Numbered from the stretch's first letter, positions 17,997-26,245 are shown. The stretch is 64,000 bases of DNA from Phytophthora sp. 'mugwort' (GCA_033558025.1 JAUCEF010000115.1:1-64000); one strand, 5' to 3'. Program-made: numbers and translations. Notes: generated by a model from the sequence alone, not told the origin.

Positions 17997-18749
17997 ATGC
18001 AAAAGGATAATAAAAATTTTCAAAGAAATAAAAATTCTCAAAAAAACGAGGGTTTTCAAAAAAATAGAAATTCTCAAAAAAACGAAGGTTTTCAAAAAAA
18101 TAGAAATTTTCAAAAAAATAAAAATTCTCAAAAAAACGAAGATTTTCAAAGAACTAGAAATTTTCAAAAAAACGAAGATTTTCAAAGAACTAGAAATTTT
18201 CAAAAAAATGAAGGTTTTCAAAGAACTAGAAATTTTCAAAAAAATGAAGGTTTTCAAAAAAATAGAAATTTTCAAAAAAATGAAGGTTTTCAAAAAAATA
18301 GAAATTTTCAAAAAAATGAAGGTTTTCAAAAAAATAGAAATTTTCAAAAAAATAGAAATTTTCAAAAAAATGAAGGTTTTCAAAAAAATAGAAATTTTCA
18401 AAAAAATGAAGGTTTTCAAAGAACTAGAAATTTTCAAAAAAATAATAGTTTGAAAGGAGATAAAAAATTTTATAAACAGCATTTTAATCAAGAAAAGAAT
18501 AAATATTCTTCTTCTTATAAACGTTATAATAAATATCCTTATCAAAAAAATAACAAATATTCTTATAAAAATAATATTTATTATATTTTAGGTGAAAAAA
18601 AACCATCAAAACCTTTAATAACTTCTTATTTACATAGAAATAAAAAAATAAAAACAGGTATGTTTTTTAAAGAACCTTCTTATAAAACAATTTTATATCC
18701 TTTTCATTTAAATTTAAAATTAATTAATGAATATTTGAAAAAAAAATAA
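17997..18749 (+). CDS. orf250: repeat-rich ORF ending in a uS4-like C-terminal tail
   Basis: The 250-residue product begins 2 bp after the rps4 stop. Residues about 8-150 are a low-complexity array of a six-residue motif (FQKNxx, with variants FQRTRN, SQKNEG). Residues about 155-190 are rich in Lys, Tyr and Asn. The last 45 residues are not repetitive and contain LITSYLHRNKKIKTGMFFKE and YPFHLNLKLINEYLKKK. This resembles the end of bacterial uS4 (P.WLEVD...m.G.f...P.r.....ini.LivEfYs.). The simplest reading is that this ORF encodes the missing uS4 tail behind an expanded repeat, either as a separate polypeptide or as part of a processed or read-through product. The homology is seen by eye only. 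Confidence 0.65.
   Translation: MQKDNKNFQRNKNSQKNEGFQKNRNSQKNEGFQKNRNFQKNKNSQKNEDFQRTRNFQKNEDFQRTRNFQKNEGFQRTRNFQKNEGFQKNRNFQKNEGFQKNRNFQKNEGFQKNRNFQKNRNFQKNEGFQKNRNFQKNEGFQRTRNFQKNNSLKGDKKFYKQHFNQEKNKYSSSYKRYNKYPYQKNNKYSYKNNIYYILGEKKPSKPLITSYLHRNKKIKTGMFFKEPSYKTILYPFHLNLKLINEYLKKK
18018..18440 (+). repeat. 18-bp tandem coding repeat in orf250
   Basis: The unit is about 18 bp (ttttcaaaaaaatagaaa and close variants), repeated about two dozen times, keeping frame and encoding FQKNxx. Variants alternate in 36-bp pairs (NEG/NRN), which indicates expansion by slippage or unequal exchange. Confidence 0.9.
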
Positions 18750-18753
18750 AAAT

Positions 18754-18775
18754 TTAAACCATTTATATGGTTTAA
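18754..18775 (+). terminator. Hairpin between orf250 and rnl
   Basis: A perfect 9-bp stem (ttaaaccat / atggtttaa) with a 4-nt loop begins 5 bp after the orf250 stop and ends 5 bp before the rnl 5' region. It may be an RNA-processing signal separating mRNA from LSU rRNA, or part of the rRNA terminus. Confidence 0.4.
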
Positions 18776-18780
18776 GTATA

Positions 18781-20373
18781 AATAATAATAAAAGCATTAA
18801 GTGGATGCCTTGGCATTAATTTGATTTTTAGGACGTAAAAAATGCGAAAAGTTTTATTAAATAATATTTTATTTTGAAATAAAAATTTCCTAAAGAAAAC
18901 TTTTTTTTTGTGAAAATTTTAAAAACAGTGAATTGAAATATCTAAGTAACTGTTAAAAAAATCAAACGAGATTCCGTTAGTAATGACGAGTGAAAATGGA
19001 AATTAGGTTTATAAAAATAAAAAAATATTTGAAAAATTTTGAAAAATTTACTTAAAAAGGTGAAAGTCCTGTAGAATAATAATTGTTTTTATAATAGTAA
19101 AAAGGGTTATGTGTAAGCCTTTTTGAATATTGGGGAACCACCCTCAAAACCTTTTAAAAATTAATGATCGATAGTGGACAAGTACTGTAAAGGAAAGGTG
19201 AAAAAGAACTTTTGAGTTTGAAATAATTCTGAAACTTAATGTTAACAATCAATTGAAACTTTTTTAAAAAGTAACAGTGTACCTTTTGCATAATGGGCCA
19301 GCAAGTTTATTTTTATAGCAAGCTTAATTTAATAAAGTAGGCGTAGATAAATCAAGTTTTAAAAAGCTTTTTAGTTATATAAATAAGACCCGAAACTGAG
19401 TGATCTAACCATGAACAGATTGAAAAATAGGTAAAACTATTTGAAGGATCGAACTCACATATGTGGCAAAATATGGAGATGATTTGTGGTTAGGAGTGAA
19501 AGGCTAATCAAACTCAGAGATAGCTGGTTTTCCGCGAAATCTATTGAAGTAGAGCATTTAAAATCTTTTTTTGGGGTAGAGCACTCATTGAGCTAGGGGG
19601 TGTAAAAACTTACTGAATTCTTGGAAACTCCGAATACAAAAAAAAGTAATTTAAATAGACAGACATTAGGCGCTAAGGTCTTTTGTCAAAAGGGAAACAG
19701 CCCAGATTGATCGCTAAGGTCTCTAAATAATATTCTAAGTGAAAAAGGAAGTGAAAAAATGATTACAACCCATAGGTAGGCTTGGAAGCAGCCATCCTTT
19801 AAAGAAAGCGTAATAGCTCATTGGTCTAGTTTTTTTGCGCCTAAAATGTATCGAGACTTAAGAAATTTACCGAAGCGGCAAGTTTTATTTTTAATAAAAC
19901 GGTAGCGGAACATTCTGTATGTTAATAAAGATATATTGTGAAATATGTTGAAGATATCAGAAAAGAAAATGCTGGCATTAGTAACAAAAAATAACGAATA
20001 TAAATCGTTATCACCGTAAATCCAAGGGTTTCTATGTTAAGATGTATTACATAGAGTGAAACGGCCCCTAAGAAAGATTTGACGAAAGCAGATTTTGATG
20101 GGATAATTTTTAAATTAAATTTTTTTAAAAAAGTGACAAAAATTTTTAATTTTTCAGGAAATAGCTTTTTTAATTAAAAACCGTACCCTAAACCGACACA
20201 GGTGGATAGGTCGAGTAGACTAAGGTGAATGAGAGAACTATATTGAAGGAACTCGGCAAAATGACTTTGTAACTTCGGGATAAAAAGTACCTAATTATTT
20301 TTAATAATTAGGTGTCACAAAATAGGGGGTTGCGACTGTTTAATAAAAACTTAGGACTCTGCTAAATGGTAAC

Positions 20374-20411
<38 letters not shown>

Positions 20412-20469
20412 ATTAAAAGGAAATGTTTGCGCATTAAATGGAAGTCCCAGTAAACGGCGGCCGTAACTC

Positions 20470-20526
<57 letters not shown>

Positions 20527-20962
20527 TGTAACGACATCCCCGCTGTCTCCAATATAGACTCAGTGAATTTGAATTATCCGTGAAGATGCGGATTTTCTAT
20601 AGTTAGACGGAAAGACCCCGTGAACCTTTACTACATCTTTATATTGTTATTTTATCTAATATGTGTAGTATAAGTGGTAATCTTTTAAACCTTTACGCTA
20701 GTAAATTGTATAGATATTCTTGAAATACCACTCTTATTAAAATAAATAACTAATATTTTTTAAATAGACATTGTATGGTTGGTAGTTTGACTGGGGCGGT
20801 CACCTCCTAAAGAGTAACGGAGGTGTACAAAGGTAAGCTCAAATTGGATAATATTATCAATTGTAGAGCATAATGGTAAAAGCTTGCTTGACTGTAAGAT
20901 AGACATATCAAACAGGGACGAAAGTCGGTCATAGTGATCCGATAATTCTTTGTGGAAAGATT

Positions 20963-21005
<43 letters not shown>

Positions 21006-21083
21006 GACTCCTAAGAGCTCCTATCGACGGAGTCGTTTGGCACCTCGATGTCGACTCATCACATCCTGGAGCTGAAGAAGGTT

Positions 21084-21123
<40 letters not shown>

Positions 21124-21415
21124 TTGGGTTTAGAACGTCGTGAGACAGTTTGGTTCCTATCTTCTATAGATATTTTGAAAAATGCAAGAATCTAACTCTA
21201 GTACGAGAGGACCGAGAAGGGTAAATCTCTGGTGTATCGGTTGTTGAGAGGCATAGCCGAGTAGCTAAATTTATTTTGGATAATTACTGAAAGCATCTAA
21301 GTAAGAAACCATTCTTAAAAATTTTTCATATAAAAACTGTAAAAGATGATTACATTAATAGGTTTTAAGTATAAGTATTGTAAAATATTTAGCTTAAAAA
21401 TACTAAAAGTTTTAA
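18781..21415 (+). rRNA. rnl: Large-subunit ribosomal RNA
   Basis: Universal LSU elements appear in order: the 5' domain start aagtggatgccttggcat near 18798, the GTPase-centre region, the peptidyl-transferase loop near 20990 (ggataacaggctgat at 20991-21005) and the sarcin-ricin loop agtacgagaggacc at 21200-21213. The gene is about 2.6 kb, slightly reduced relative to E. coli (2.9 kb), and uninterrupted. Ends are estimated from conserved 5' and 3' domains and may be off by some tens of bases. Confidence 0.95.
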
Positions 21416-21433
21416 AAATTAAAATATAATTAT

Positions 21434-21505
21434 TTCTTTGTAGCTCAACGGTAGAGCAAATGGCTGTTAACCATTAGGTTGTAGGTTCAAATCCTATCAA
21501 AGAAG
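21434..21505 (+). tRNA. trnN(guu): tRNA-Asn(GUU)
   Basis: Complete cloverleaf with anticodon GTT in the loop ctgttaa and discriminator G. Confidence 0.94.
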
Positions 21506-21516
21506 TTTTATATTTT

Positions 21517-21607
21517 AGGTCGAATAGCCAAGTCAGGTTTAAGGCAGTAGTTTGCTAAACTATCAGTTAATTTATTAACTCGTGGGTTCAAATCCCACTT
21601 CGACTTA
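21517..21607 (+). tRNA. trnS(gcu): tRNA-Ser(GCU)
   Basis: Class II cloverleaf with anticodon GCT in the loop ttgctaa and a long variable arm; reads AGY codons. Confidence 0.93.
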
Positions 21608-21630
21608 TTTTATTAATAAAGTATTAATAA

Positions 21631-21702
21631 GATGATGTAGTTTAATGGTAGAGCGTGGGAATCATAATCCTAATGTTGTAGGTTCAAATCCTACCATCAT
21701 TA
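21631..21702 (+). tRNA. trnM(cau): tRNA-Met(CAU), elongator
   Basis: Anticodon CAT in the loop atcataa. The anticodon stem lacks the three G-C pairs next to the loop typical of initiators, and the D-arm is of the ordinary type, so the elongator role is preferred over the tRNA at 21808. Confidence 0.75.
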
Positions 21703-21714
21703 ATTATCTTTAAA

Positions 21715-21789
21715 CGGAAGGTAGCATAGTCTGGCTAATGCGTCTGTTTTGGGAACAGAAGATCAAAGGTTCAAATCCTTTTCTTCCGA
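21715..21789 (+). tRNA. trnP(ugg): tRNA-Pro(UGG)
   Basis: Complete cloverleaf with anticodon TGG in the loop tttggga; the acceptor starts with a C-G pair. Confidence 0.93.
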
Positions 21790-21807
21790 AAAAGGAAGAA
21801 AATATAA

Positions 21808-21879
21808 GATGAGATAGAGTAATAGGTAACTTATCAGGCTCATAATCTGAAGATGTAGGTTCAAATCCTACTCTCATCA
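21808..21879 (+). tRNA. trnfM(cau): tRNA-Met(CAU), probable initiator
   Basis: Anticodon CAT in the loop ctcataa. The D-arm tagagtaataggtaac resembles that of plant and bacterial initiator tRNAs (AGAGCAG..GGTAGC). The first acceptor pair is G-C, unlike the mismatch of bacterial initiators, so the assignment rests on body similarity. Confidence 0.7.
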
Positions 21880-21901
21880 TTTTAAAATTAATATATAATT
21901 T

Positions 21902-22273
21902 ATGATTCAAATTCAAACTAAATTAAAAGTAAATGATAATAGTGGTATTAAAATAGGACAATGTATAAAAATTTATAAAAAAAAAATTGGAAAAATTGGG
22001 GATACAATTTTAATTTCTGCTAAAAAATTACGTTTAAATCAAAAAAAAAAAATTAAAATAATTAAAGGAGATTTATTTAAAGCTTTAATTATACATACAA
22101 CATATCAAAAAAAAAGTACAATAGGTAATATAATAAAATTTGATAAAAATTGTATAATTATTTTAAATAATCAAAATAAACCCCTAGGAACACGTATATT
22201 TGGTCCGATTACTTCTGAATTTCGGAAGAAAAAAAATTTCAAAATATTAGCATTAGCTTCAAATATTTTATAA
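21902..22273 (+). CDS. rpl14: Ribosomal protein uL14
   Basis: A 123-residue large-subunit protein at the subunit interface. It starts MIQIQTKLKVNDNSGIKIGQ (bacterial MIQ.qT.l.vaDNSGAk) and contains ILNNQNKPLGTRIFGPITSE near residue 84, matching NP.GTRiFGPv.rELR. The length is that of bacterial uL14 (122). Confidence 0.97.
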   Translation: MIQIQTKLKVNDNSGIKIGQCIKIYKKKIGKIGDTILISAKKLRLNQKKKIKIIKGDLFKALIIHTTYQKKSTIGNIIKFDKNCIIILNNQNKPLGTRIFGPITSEFRKKKNFKILALASNIL

Positions 22274-22279
22274 AAATAT

Positions 22280-22807
22280 ATGAAAAAAAATTTACAAATC
22301 CATTATCAAAATATTACTATATACGATCTTTTAACAAAATTAAATTTTAAAAATATATTTGAAATACCTAAAATAAGTAAAATATGTTTAAATATTGGTT
22401 TTAAAAACGCTAATATTGAAAAAAAAAAATTAATTAATATAATTTTACTTTTAAAATTAATAACAAATCAAAAACCTATAATAACAAAATCAAAAAAAAA
22501 TAATATTTTTTTAAAAATCAAAAAAAATTCAATTATAGGTTGTAAAATAACTTTAAGAAAAAAAAATATTTTTAATTTTTTAGAAAAAATTTTGATTTTT
22601 CTTTTTCAAAATTTAACTAAAATAAATTTTAATTTTAAAAATCAAAATATTTTAAATTTTCAAATTCGAAATATTTTAGATTTTTTTGAATTAAAAACTG
22701 AATTTTTAAAATTCAAAGATATACCTCCAATAGATGTTTCTATTCATACAAATGCAAAAAATCATTATGAATTATTTTTATTATTAAATTCACTATTTTT
22801 ATTATAA
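22280..22807 (+). CDS. rpl5: Ribosomal protein uL5
   Basis: A 175-residue protein of the central protuberance that binds 5S rRNA in bacteria. Recognisable parts are the N-terminal LNFKNIFEIPKISKICLNIG, NQKPIITKSKKN near residue 69 (compare tGQkPv.tkAkks), and the C-terminal IPPIDVSIHTNAKNHYELFL (diDv.i.TtAk.d.E...LL). It follows rpl14 after 6 bp. Confidence 0.95.
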   Translation: MKKNLQIHYQNITIYDLLTKLNFKNIFEIPKISKICLNIGFKNANIEKKKLINIILLLKLITNQKPIITKSKKNNIFLKIKKNSIIGCKITLRKKNIFNFLEKILIFLFQNLTKINFNFKNQNILNFQIRNILDFFELKTEFLKFKDIPPIDVSIHTNAKNHYELFLLLNSLFLL

Positions 22808-22820
22808 AAATAATTTATTA

Positions 22821-22892
22821 GCAAAAATAGCTCAATGGTAGAGTATAACCTTGCCAAGGTTAATGTTGAGGGTTCAAATCCCTTTTTTTGCT
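22821..22892 (+). tRNA. trnG(gcc): tRNA-Gly(GCC)
   Basis: Complete cloverleaf with anticodon GCC in the loop ttgccaa; acceptor gcaaaaa/tttttgc. Confidence 0.93.
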
Positions 22893-22898
22893 TAATTC

Positions 22899-22975
22899 AA
22901 ATAAATGTACCCAAAGGCAGTATTTGGTATTTCCATTTTTTAATTAGGGAATAATATTAGTATTGACATTTATTT
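22899..22975 (+). ncRNA. Candidate structured RNA with 5S-like gamma-domain features
   Basis: A 10-bp helix (22899-22908 with 22966-22975) closes a 57-nt interior. Inside, tatttcc pairs with gggaata, and cagtatt can pair with agtattg. Between these helices lie TTTGGTA and ATTAGTA, which resemble the two strands of loop E in bacterial 5S rRNA (ATGGTAG / GAGAGTAG). The region that should hold the 5S beta domain is only about 13 nt long, so this would be a strongly reduced 5S rRNA, a permuted one, or something else. It directly follows trnG and rpl5 (uL5 binds 5S rRNA in bacteria). Confidence 0.3.
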
Positions 22976-22992
22976 ACTTCTTTATAAAAATT

Positions 22993-23523
22993 ATGATTTT
23001 TTTTAACATTATTAAAAGGATATTTTTTGCTTATAATCTATATAAAATTATACAAGATATATTAAAAATACATCCTAAATTTTTTCAAAATATTTTTAAA
23101 TTTATTTTAATTCTTTTACCTCTTGAAATAACTTTATTAGAAGATTTTATAGATTTAGAGACTGAGGCTGAGGAAGCTGCTTTAAAAAAAGAAGAAAAAC
23201 CTAAAAGTATTTTAAAAAGAATTGACGATAATATGCCAACTATTTTCGTTTTTTTTTTTTTATCTTTTTTGTTTTATTTATTTCTAGATGCTTTTTTTTT
23301 TGATAGCGACAATTTCCCAAGCGATTTTCCTAGTAATTTTTCAACTGATTTAAATTTTGATTCAGATAGTGACTCTTTACCAAAACCACCAAAAAGAAAA
23401 ATTACAAGATCTGGAAATCCTCTGAATCTATATAGATATTTTCATTATTTAGATGTTGAAACAGGTGAACGTATAGATGATATCGATCGATTAGATCCTG
23501 ATACTTATGAAATAGTGGATTAA
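22993..23523 (+). CDS. orf176, membrane protein of unknown function
   Basis: I do not recognise this 176-residue protein. It has a hydrophobic N-terminal region with a membrane segment at about residues 31-46, an acidic/basic linker (EDFIDLETEAEEAALKKEEK), a strong membrane segment at about 80-101, a Ser/Asp-rich acidic stretch (about 102-125), a short basic Pro/Lys patch (PKPPKRKIT) and an acidic C-terminus. Its Asp/Glu content and more mixed codon use differ from the Lys/Asn-rich ribosomal genes nearby. The ATG at 22993 with leader aaaattATG is preferred to an upstream TTG at 22963 that lies in the candidate RNA helix. Confidence 0.7.
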   Translation: MIFFNIIKRIFFAYNLYKIIQDILKIHPKFFQNIFKFILILLPLEITLLEDFIDLETEAEEAALKKEEKPKSILKRIDDNMPTIFVFFFLSFLFYLFLDAFFFDSDNFPSDFPSNFSTDLNFDSDSDSLPKPPKRKITRSGNPLNLYRYFHYLDVETGERIDDIDRLDPDTYEIVD

Positions 23524-23584
23524 TTTATTCCACTTTTTCTTTTTTAAAACAATAATAAACATTTTTTAAACAATAAAAATATAC

Positions 23585-23656
23585 GTGATTATAGATTAAT
23601 TGGTAAATCCTTTATCTTCCAAGTAAATATTATGGGTTCAAATCCCATTAATCACA
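23585..23656 (+). tRNA. trnG(ucc): tRNA-Gly(UCC)
   Basis: Complete cloverleaf with anticodon TCC in the loop cttccaa; second glycine tRNA of the unit. Confidence 0.92.
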
Positions 23657-23673
23657 TATTTAAAATATCTTTA

Positions 23674-23757
23674 GGAGAAATGGCTGAGTGGTTAAAAGCG
23701 GCAGACTGTAAATTTGTTGAAATATTTTCTACGTAGGTTCAAATCCTACTTTCTCCA
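23674..23757 (+). tRNA. trnY(gua): tRNA-Tyr(GUA)
   Basis: Class II cloverleaf with anticodon GTA in the loop ctgtaaa and a long variable arm, as in bacterial tRNA-Tyr. Confidence 0.93.
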
Positions 23758-23803
23758 ATAAAGATCTAAAAAAAAAAAAGGATAAACAAATTAAAAAAAG
23801 GAT

Positions 23804-23854
23804 AAAAAGATAAAATATCTTTAAATAGTTAAGTTAAAAAGATATTTATCTTTT
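23804..23854 (+). repeat. Inverted repeat upstream of rns
   Basis: Two arms of about 18 nt (23804-23822 and 23836-23854) built on aaagat..atcttt are complementary apart from one extra A, with a 13-nt loop. It lies in the 361-bp spacer between trnY and rns, together with a G7 tract and a decamer array. Confidence 0.6.
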
Positions 23855-23880
23855 CAACAAAAAATTCAAAAACATATTTA

Positions 23881-23892
23881 GGGGGGGATCCT
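23881..23892. other. G7 tract with GGATCC in the trnY-rns spacer
   Basis: Seven consecutive G followed by ATCC stand out in an otherwise nearly G/C-free spacer and are kept in copy 2 (41928-41939). No role is assigned; possible roles include transcription initiation or a replication-related element upstream of rns. Confidence 0.4.
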
Positions 23893-23983
23893 TTTCAAAA
23901 AATAATATTTTTTTTTCGTGATACAAAGAAATTTTTATTAATAACTAATTGAATTTTTAAAAATTAAAAAATTTTAATCCTTT

Positions 23984-24038
23984 AAGACAATATAAGACAA
24001 TATAAGACAATATAAGACAATATAAGACAATATAAGAC
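23984..24038 (+). repeat. Decamer tandem repeat upstream of rns
   Basis: The decamer tataagacaa repeats five times after a partial copy, ending about 80 bp before rns. The array has the same copy number in copy 2. The rest of the spacer down to rns is plain AT-rich sequence. Confidence 0.85.
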
Positions 24039-24118
24039 AAAAATTAATATAAGAATGTTATAATATTAAATTTTTAAATATTTGTTATTTTAAAAATTAA
24101 TATTAAATAATTAATATA

Positions 24119-24980
24119 AAACTTAAATAGAGTTTGATCCTGGCTCAGAATAAATGCTATCGGTATGCTTAACACATGCAAGTTGAATGTTTTTAAAACA
24201 TAGCGAACGGGTGAGTAACACGTGAATTATCTACCTTTTAATTCAGAATAATTATTTTTATAAAAATACTGAATAAATTAATTAAAGTTTTTAACGTTAA
24301 AAGATGAGTTTGCGCAAGATTATGGTAGTTGGTAGTTTAATAGACAACCAAGCCTATTATCTTTAGCTGGTTTGAAAGAATGATCAGCCACATTGGGACT
24401 GAGACACGGCCCAAACTTTTTTAAAGGCAGCAGTGGGGAATTTTGGACAATGAGCGGAAGCTTGATCCAGCAATACCGAGTGGGTGATGACGGCTAATTA
24501 GGTTGTAAAGCTCTTTCATTAAGGAGGAAAATGACAGTACTTAAAAAAGAAGTTCCGGCTAATACCCGTGCCAGCAGCCGCGGTAATACGGGAGGAGCGA
24601 GCATTATTCGGGATGATTAGGCGTAAAGGGTTTGTAGGTAGTTTTTTAAGTTGAAAGAAACAAATTAAAGCTCAACTTTATACATTTTTTCAAAACTGAT
24701 AAACTGGAGTATAAATAGAGGATAATGGAATTTCTATTGGAGTGATAAAATACGTTGATAATAGAAGGAAGACCTATGGCGAAGGCAATTATCTGGGTAT
24801 ATACTGACACTGAGAAACGAAAGCTTGGGTAGCGAACGGGATTAGAGACCCCGGTAGTCCATGCTGTAAACGATGAGTGCTAATATTTAGAATTTTTAGA
24901 TATAACAGCTAACGCGTTAAGCACTCCGCCTGAAAAGTATAATCGCAAGATTGAAATTCAAAGGAATTGACGGGAGTCTA

Positions 24981-25012
<32 letters not shown>

Positions 25013-25630
25013 AATACGCGCAGAACCTTACCAACTCTTGCTAATTTTTATTTAAAATTTTTATATAAAAAACAGGTGTTGCATGGCTGTCGTCAGCTCG
25101 TGTTGTGAAATGTTTGGTTAAATCCTTTAACGAGCGCAACCCCTATGATTAGTTACTAATTTATTATAAATAGATAAAAGTACTCTAATGAAAAAATTAA
25201 TGATAGGTTAATGGAAGGTGGGGATGACGTCAAGTCTTCATGGCCCTTATGAGTTGGGCTACACACGTGCTACAATGATAATTACAATGAGAAGCAATAA
25301 TGATATAAGTTGGAGCAAATCTTCAAAAATTATCTTAGTTCGAATTAAGGGCTGAAACTCGCCCTTATGAAGTTGGAATCGCTAGTAATCGCAGAACAGC
25401 ATGCTGCGGTGAATATGTTACTGGACTTTGTACACACCGCCCGTCACATCAGGGAAGTTGATTGTTTTTAAAATAATTTTTAATTCTTTTATAAAATTTA
25501 ATAATTATTTAAATAAAATAATTTAAAATTTTTATAAAATAAATTATAATTCCTAAAAAGTGGTTAGTAACTTTGATGAAGTCGTAACAAGGTAGTCGTA
25601 GGGGAACCTGTGTCTGGAAGAGATCTTTAA
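24119..25630 (+). rRNA. rns: Small-subunit ribosomal RNA
   Basis: Universal SSU elements appear in order: agagtttgatcctggctcag near 24129, gtgccagcagccgcggtaa at 24568-24586, aaaggaattgacgggag near 24959, and gtacacaccgcccgtc at 25430-25445. Helix 44 carries a long AT-rich extension (about 25460-25555). The 3' end reads ggggaacctgtgtctggaag followed by agatcttt, so the anti-Shine-Dalgarno CCTCC of bacteria is absent. The length is about 1.5 kb and the gene is uninterrupted. Confidence 0.96.
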
Positions 25631-25658
25631 GCATTCTTAAATTAAAATTAAAAGTCTT

Positions 25659-25730
25659 AGGAAAATAGTTTAATTGGTAAAATCATAGTCTCCAAAATTA
25701 TTGTTATGGGTTCAAGTCCCATTTTTCCTG
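25659..25730 (+). tRNA. trnW(cca): tRNA-Trp(CCA)
   Basis: Complete cloverleaf with anticodon CCA in the loop ctccaaa and discriminator G. The CCA anticodon reads only UGG, consistent with UGA being a stop. Confidence 0.94.
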
Positions 25731-25871
25731 TTTATTATAAAATATTATAAATCAAAAAAATTTTATAATATCTGAAATTAATTAAATTCAAGTTATAAAA
25801 ATAAAATTTTATTTAAAATACTTTTTAATCAAAGGGAATTTAAATTTAGATTTATAATATTTTATAATAAA
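25731..25871. repeat. 23-bp perfect inverted repeat between trnW and cox2
   Basis: Arms 25731-25753 and 25849-25871 are perfectly complementary and enclose 95 nt. They start immediately after trnW. They could form a long-stem structure involved in RNA processing. The rest of the spacer to cox2 (25872-26322) is AT-rich, with no ORF or tRNA seen and one dispersed repeat at 26181. Confidence 0.6.
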
Positions 25872-26180
25872 TATAGTTTTATATGTTTAAAATAAAAATA
25901 TTATTATAAATATTCAATTTTAAAATTACTCCATTATTCCTAAAAAAATATTCATAAACAGATTAATTAATGTTTATATTAAGAAAACATTCTCAATATT
26001 AAATAATTTTAATTTATTAGTTAATATTATTGATTAATCGTTAAATGAATACTCTTTAAATAATTATTATTTCATTTTTATTATATTCTACATTAATATT
26101 TATTATTGTATATAAAAACATTTTAAAAATAATATGATTATTTAATATAAATTATTTTAATTTTTAAAAAATTTTATATT

Positions 26181-26245
26181 CTTTAAGAAAAAAAAAAAAT
26201 AATTCAATTATTTTTACAATATAAATAATAAAATTTATATTTTTT
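26181..26245 (+). repeat. Dispersed element E, copy upstream of cox2
   Basis: About 55-60 bp, built around the near-palindrome aaaataattcaattatttt followed by ataaataataaaattta, is repeated in inverted orientation at 29784-29842 with about two substitutions. Both copies lie in spacers. Confidence 0.65.

Noticed and set aside
18018..18440. CRISPR-like regular repeat
   Set aside because: There are no unique spacers, the unit is 18 bp and coding, and the context is mitochondrial.
18208..18453. Alternative plus-frame ORF inside the orf250 repeat
   Set aside because: It is a shifted frame of the same repeat without start context or a unique domain. It becomes long in copy 2 only because of one lost base.
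17979..18545. Long minus-strand ORF of repeated FLKIS/FLKTF motifs opposite orf250 (and its mirror at 47275)
   Set aside because: It is the antisense shadow of the 18-bp repeat. A repeat unit divisible by three keeps several frames open on both strands, and only the plus frame has the conserved tail and gene context.
21710..21916. Minus-strand ORF with GFEPTSSDYEP and GFEPLIF motifs (mirror at 43904)
   Set aside because: These motifs are the known translation artefact of antisense tRNA T-arms; the ORF lies across trnP and trnfM.
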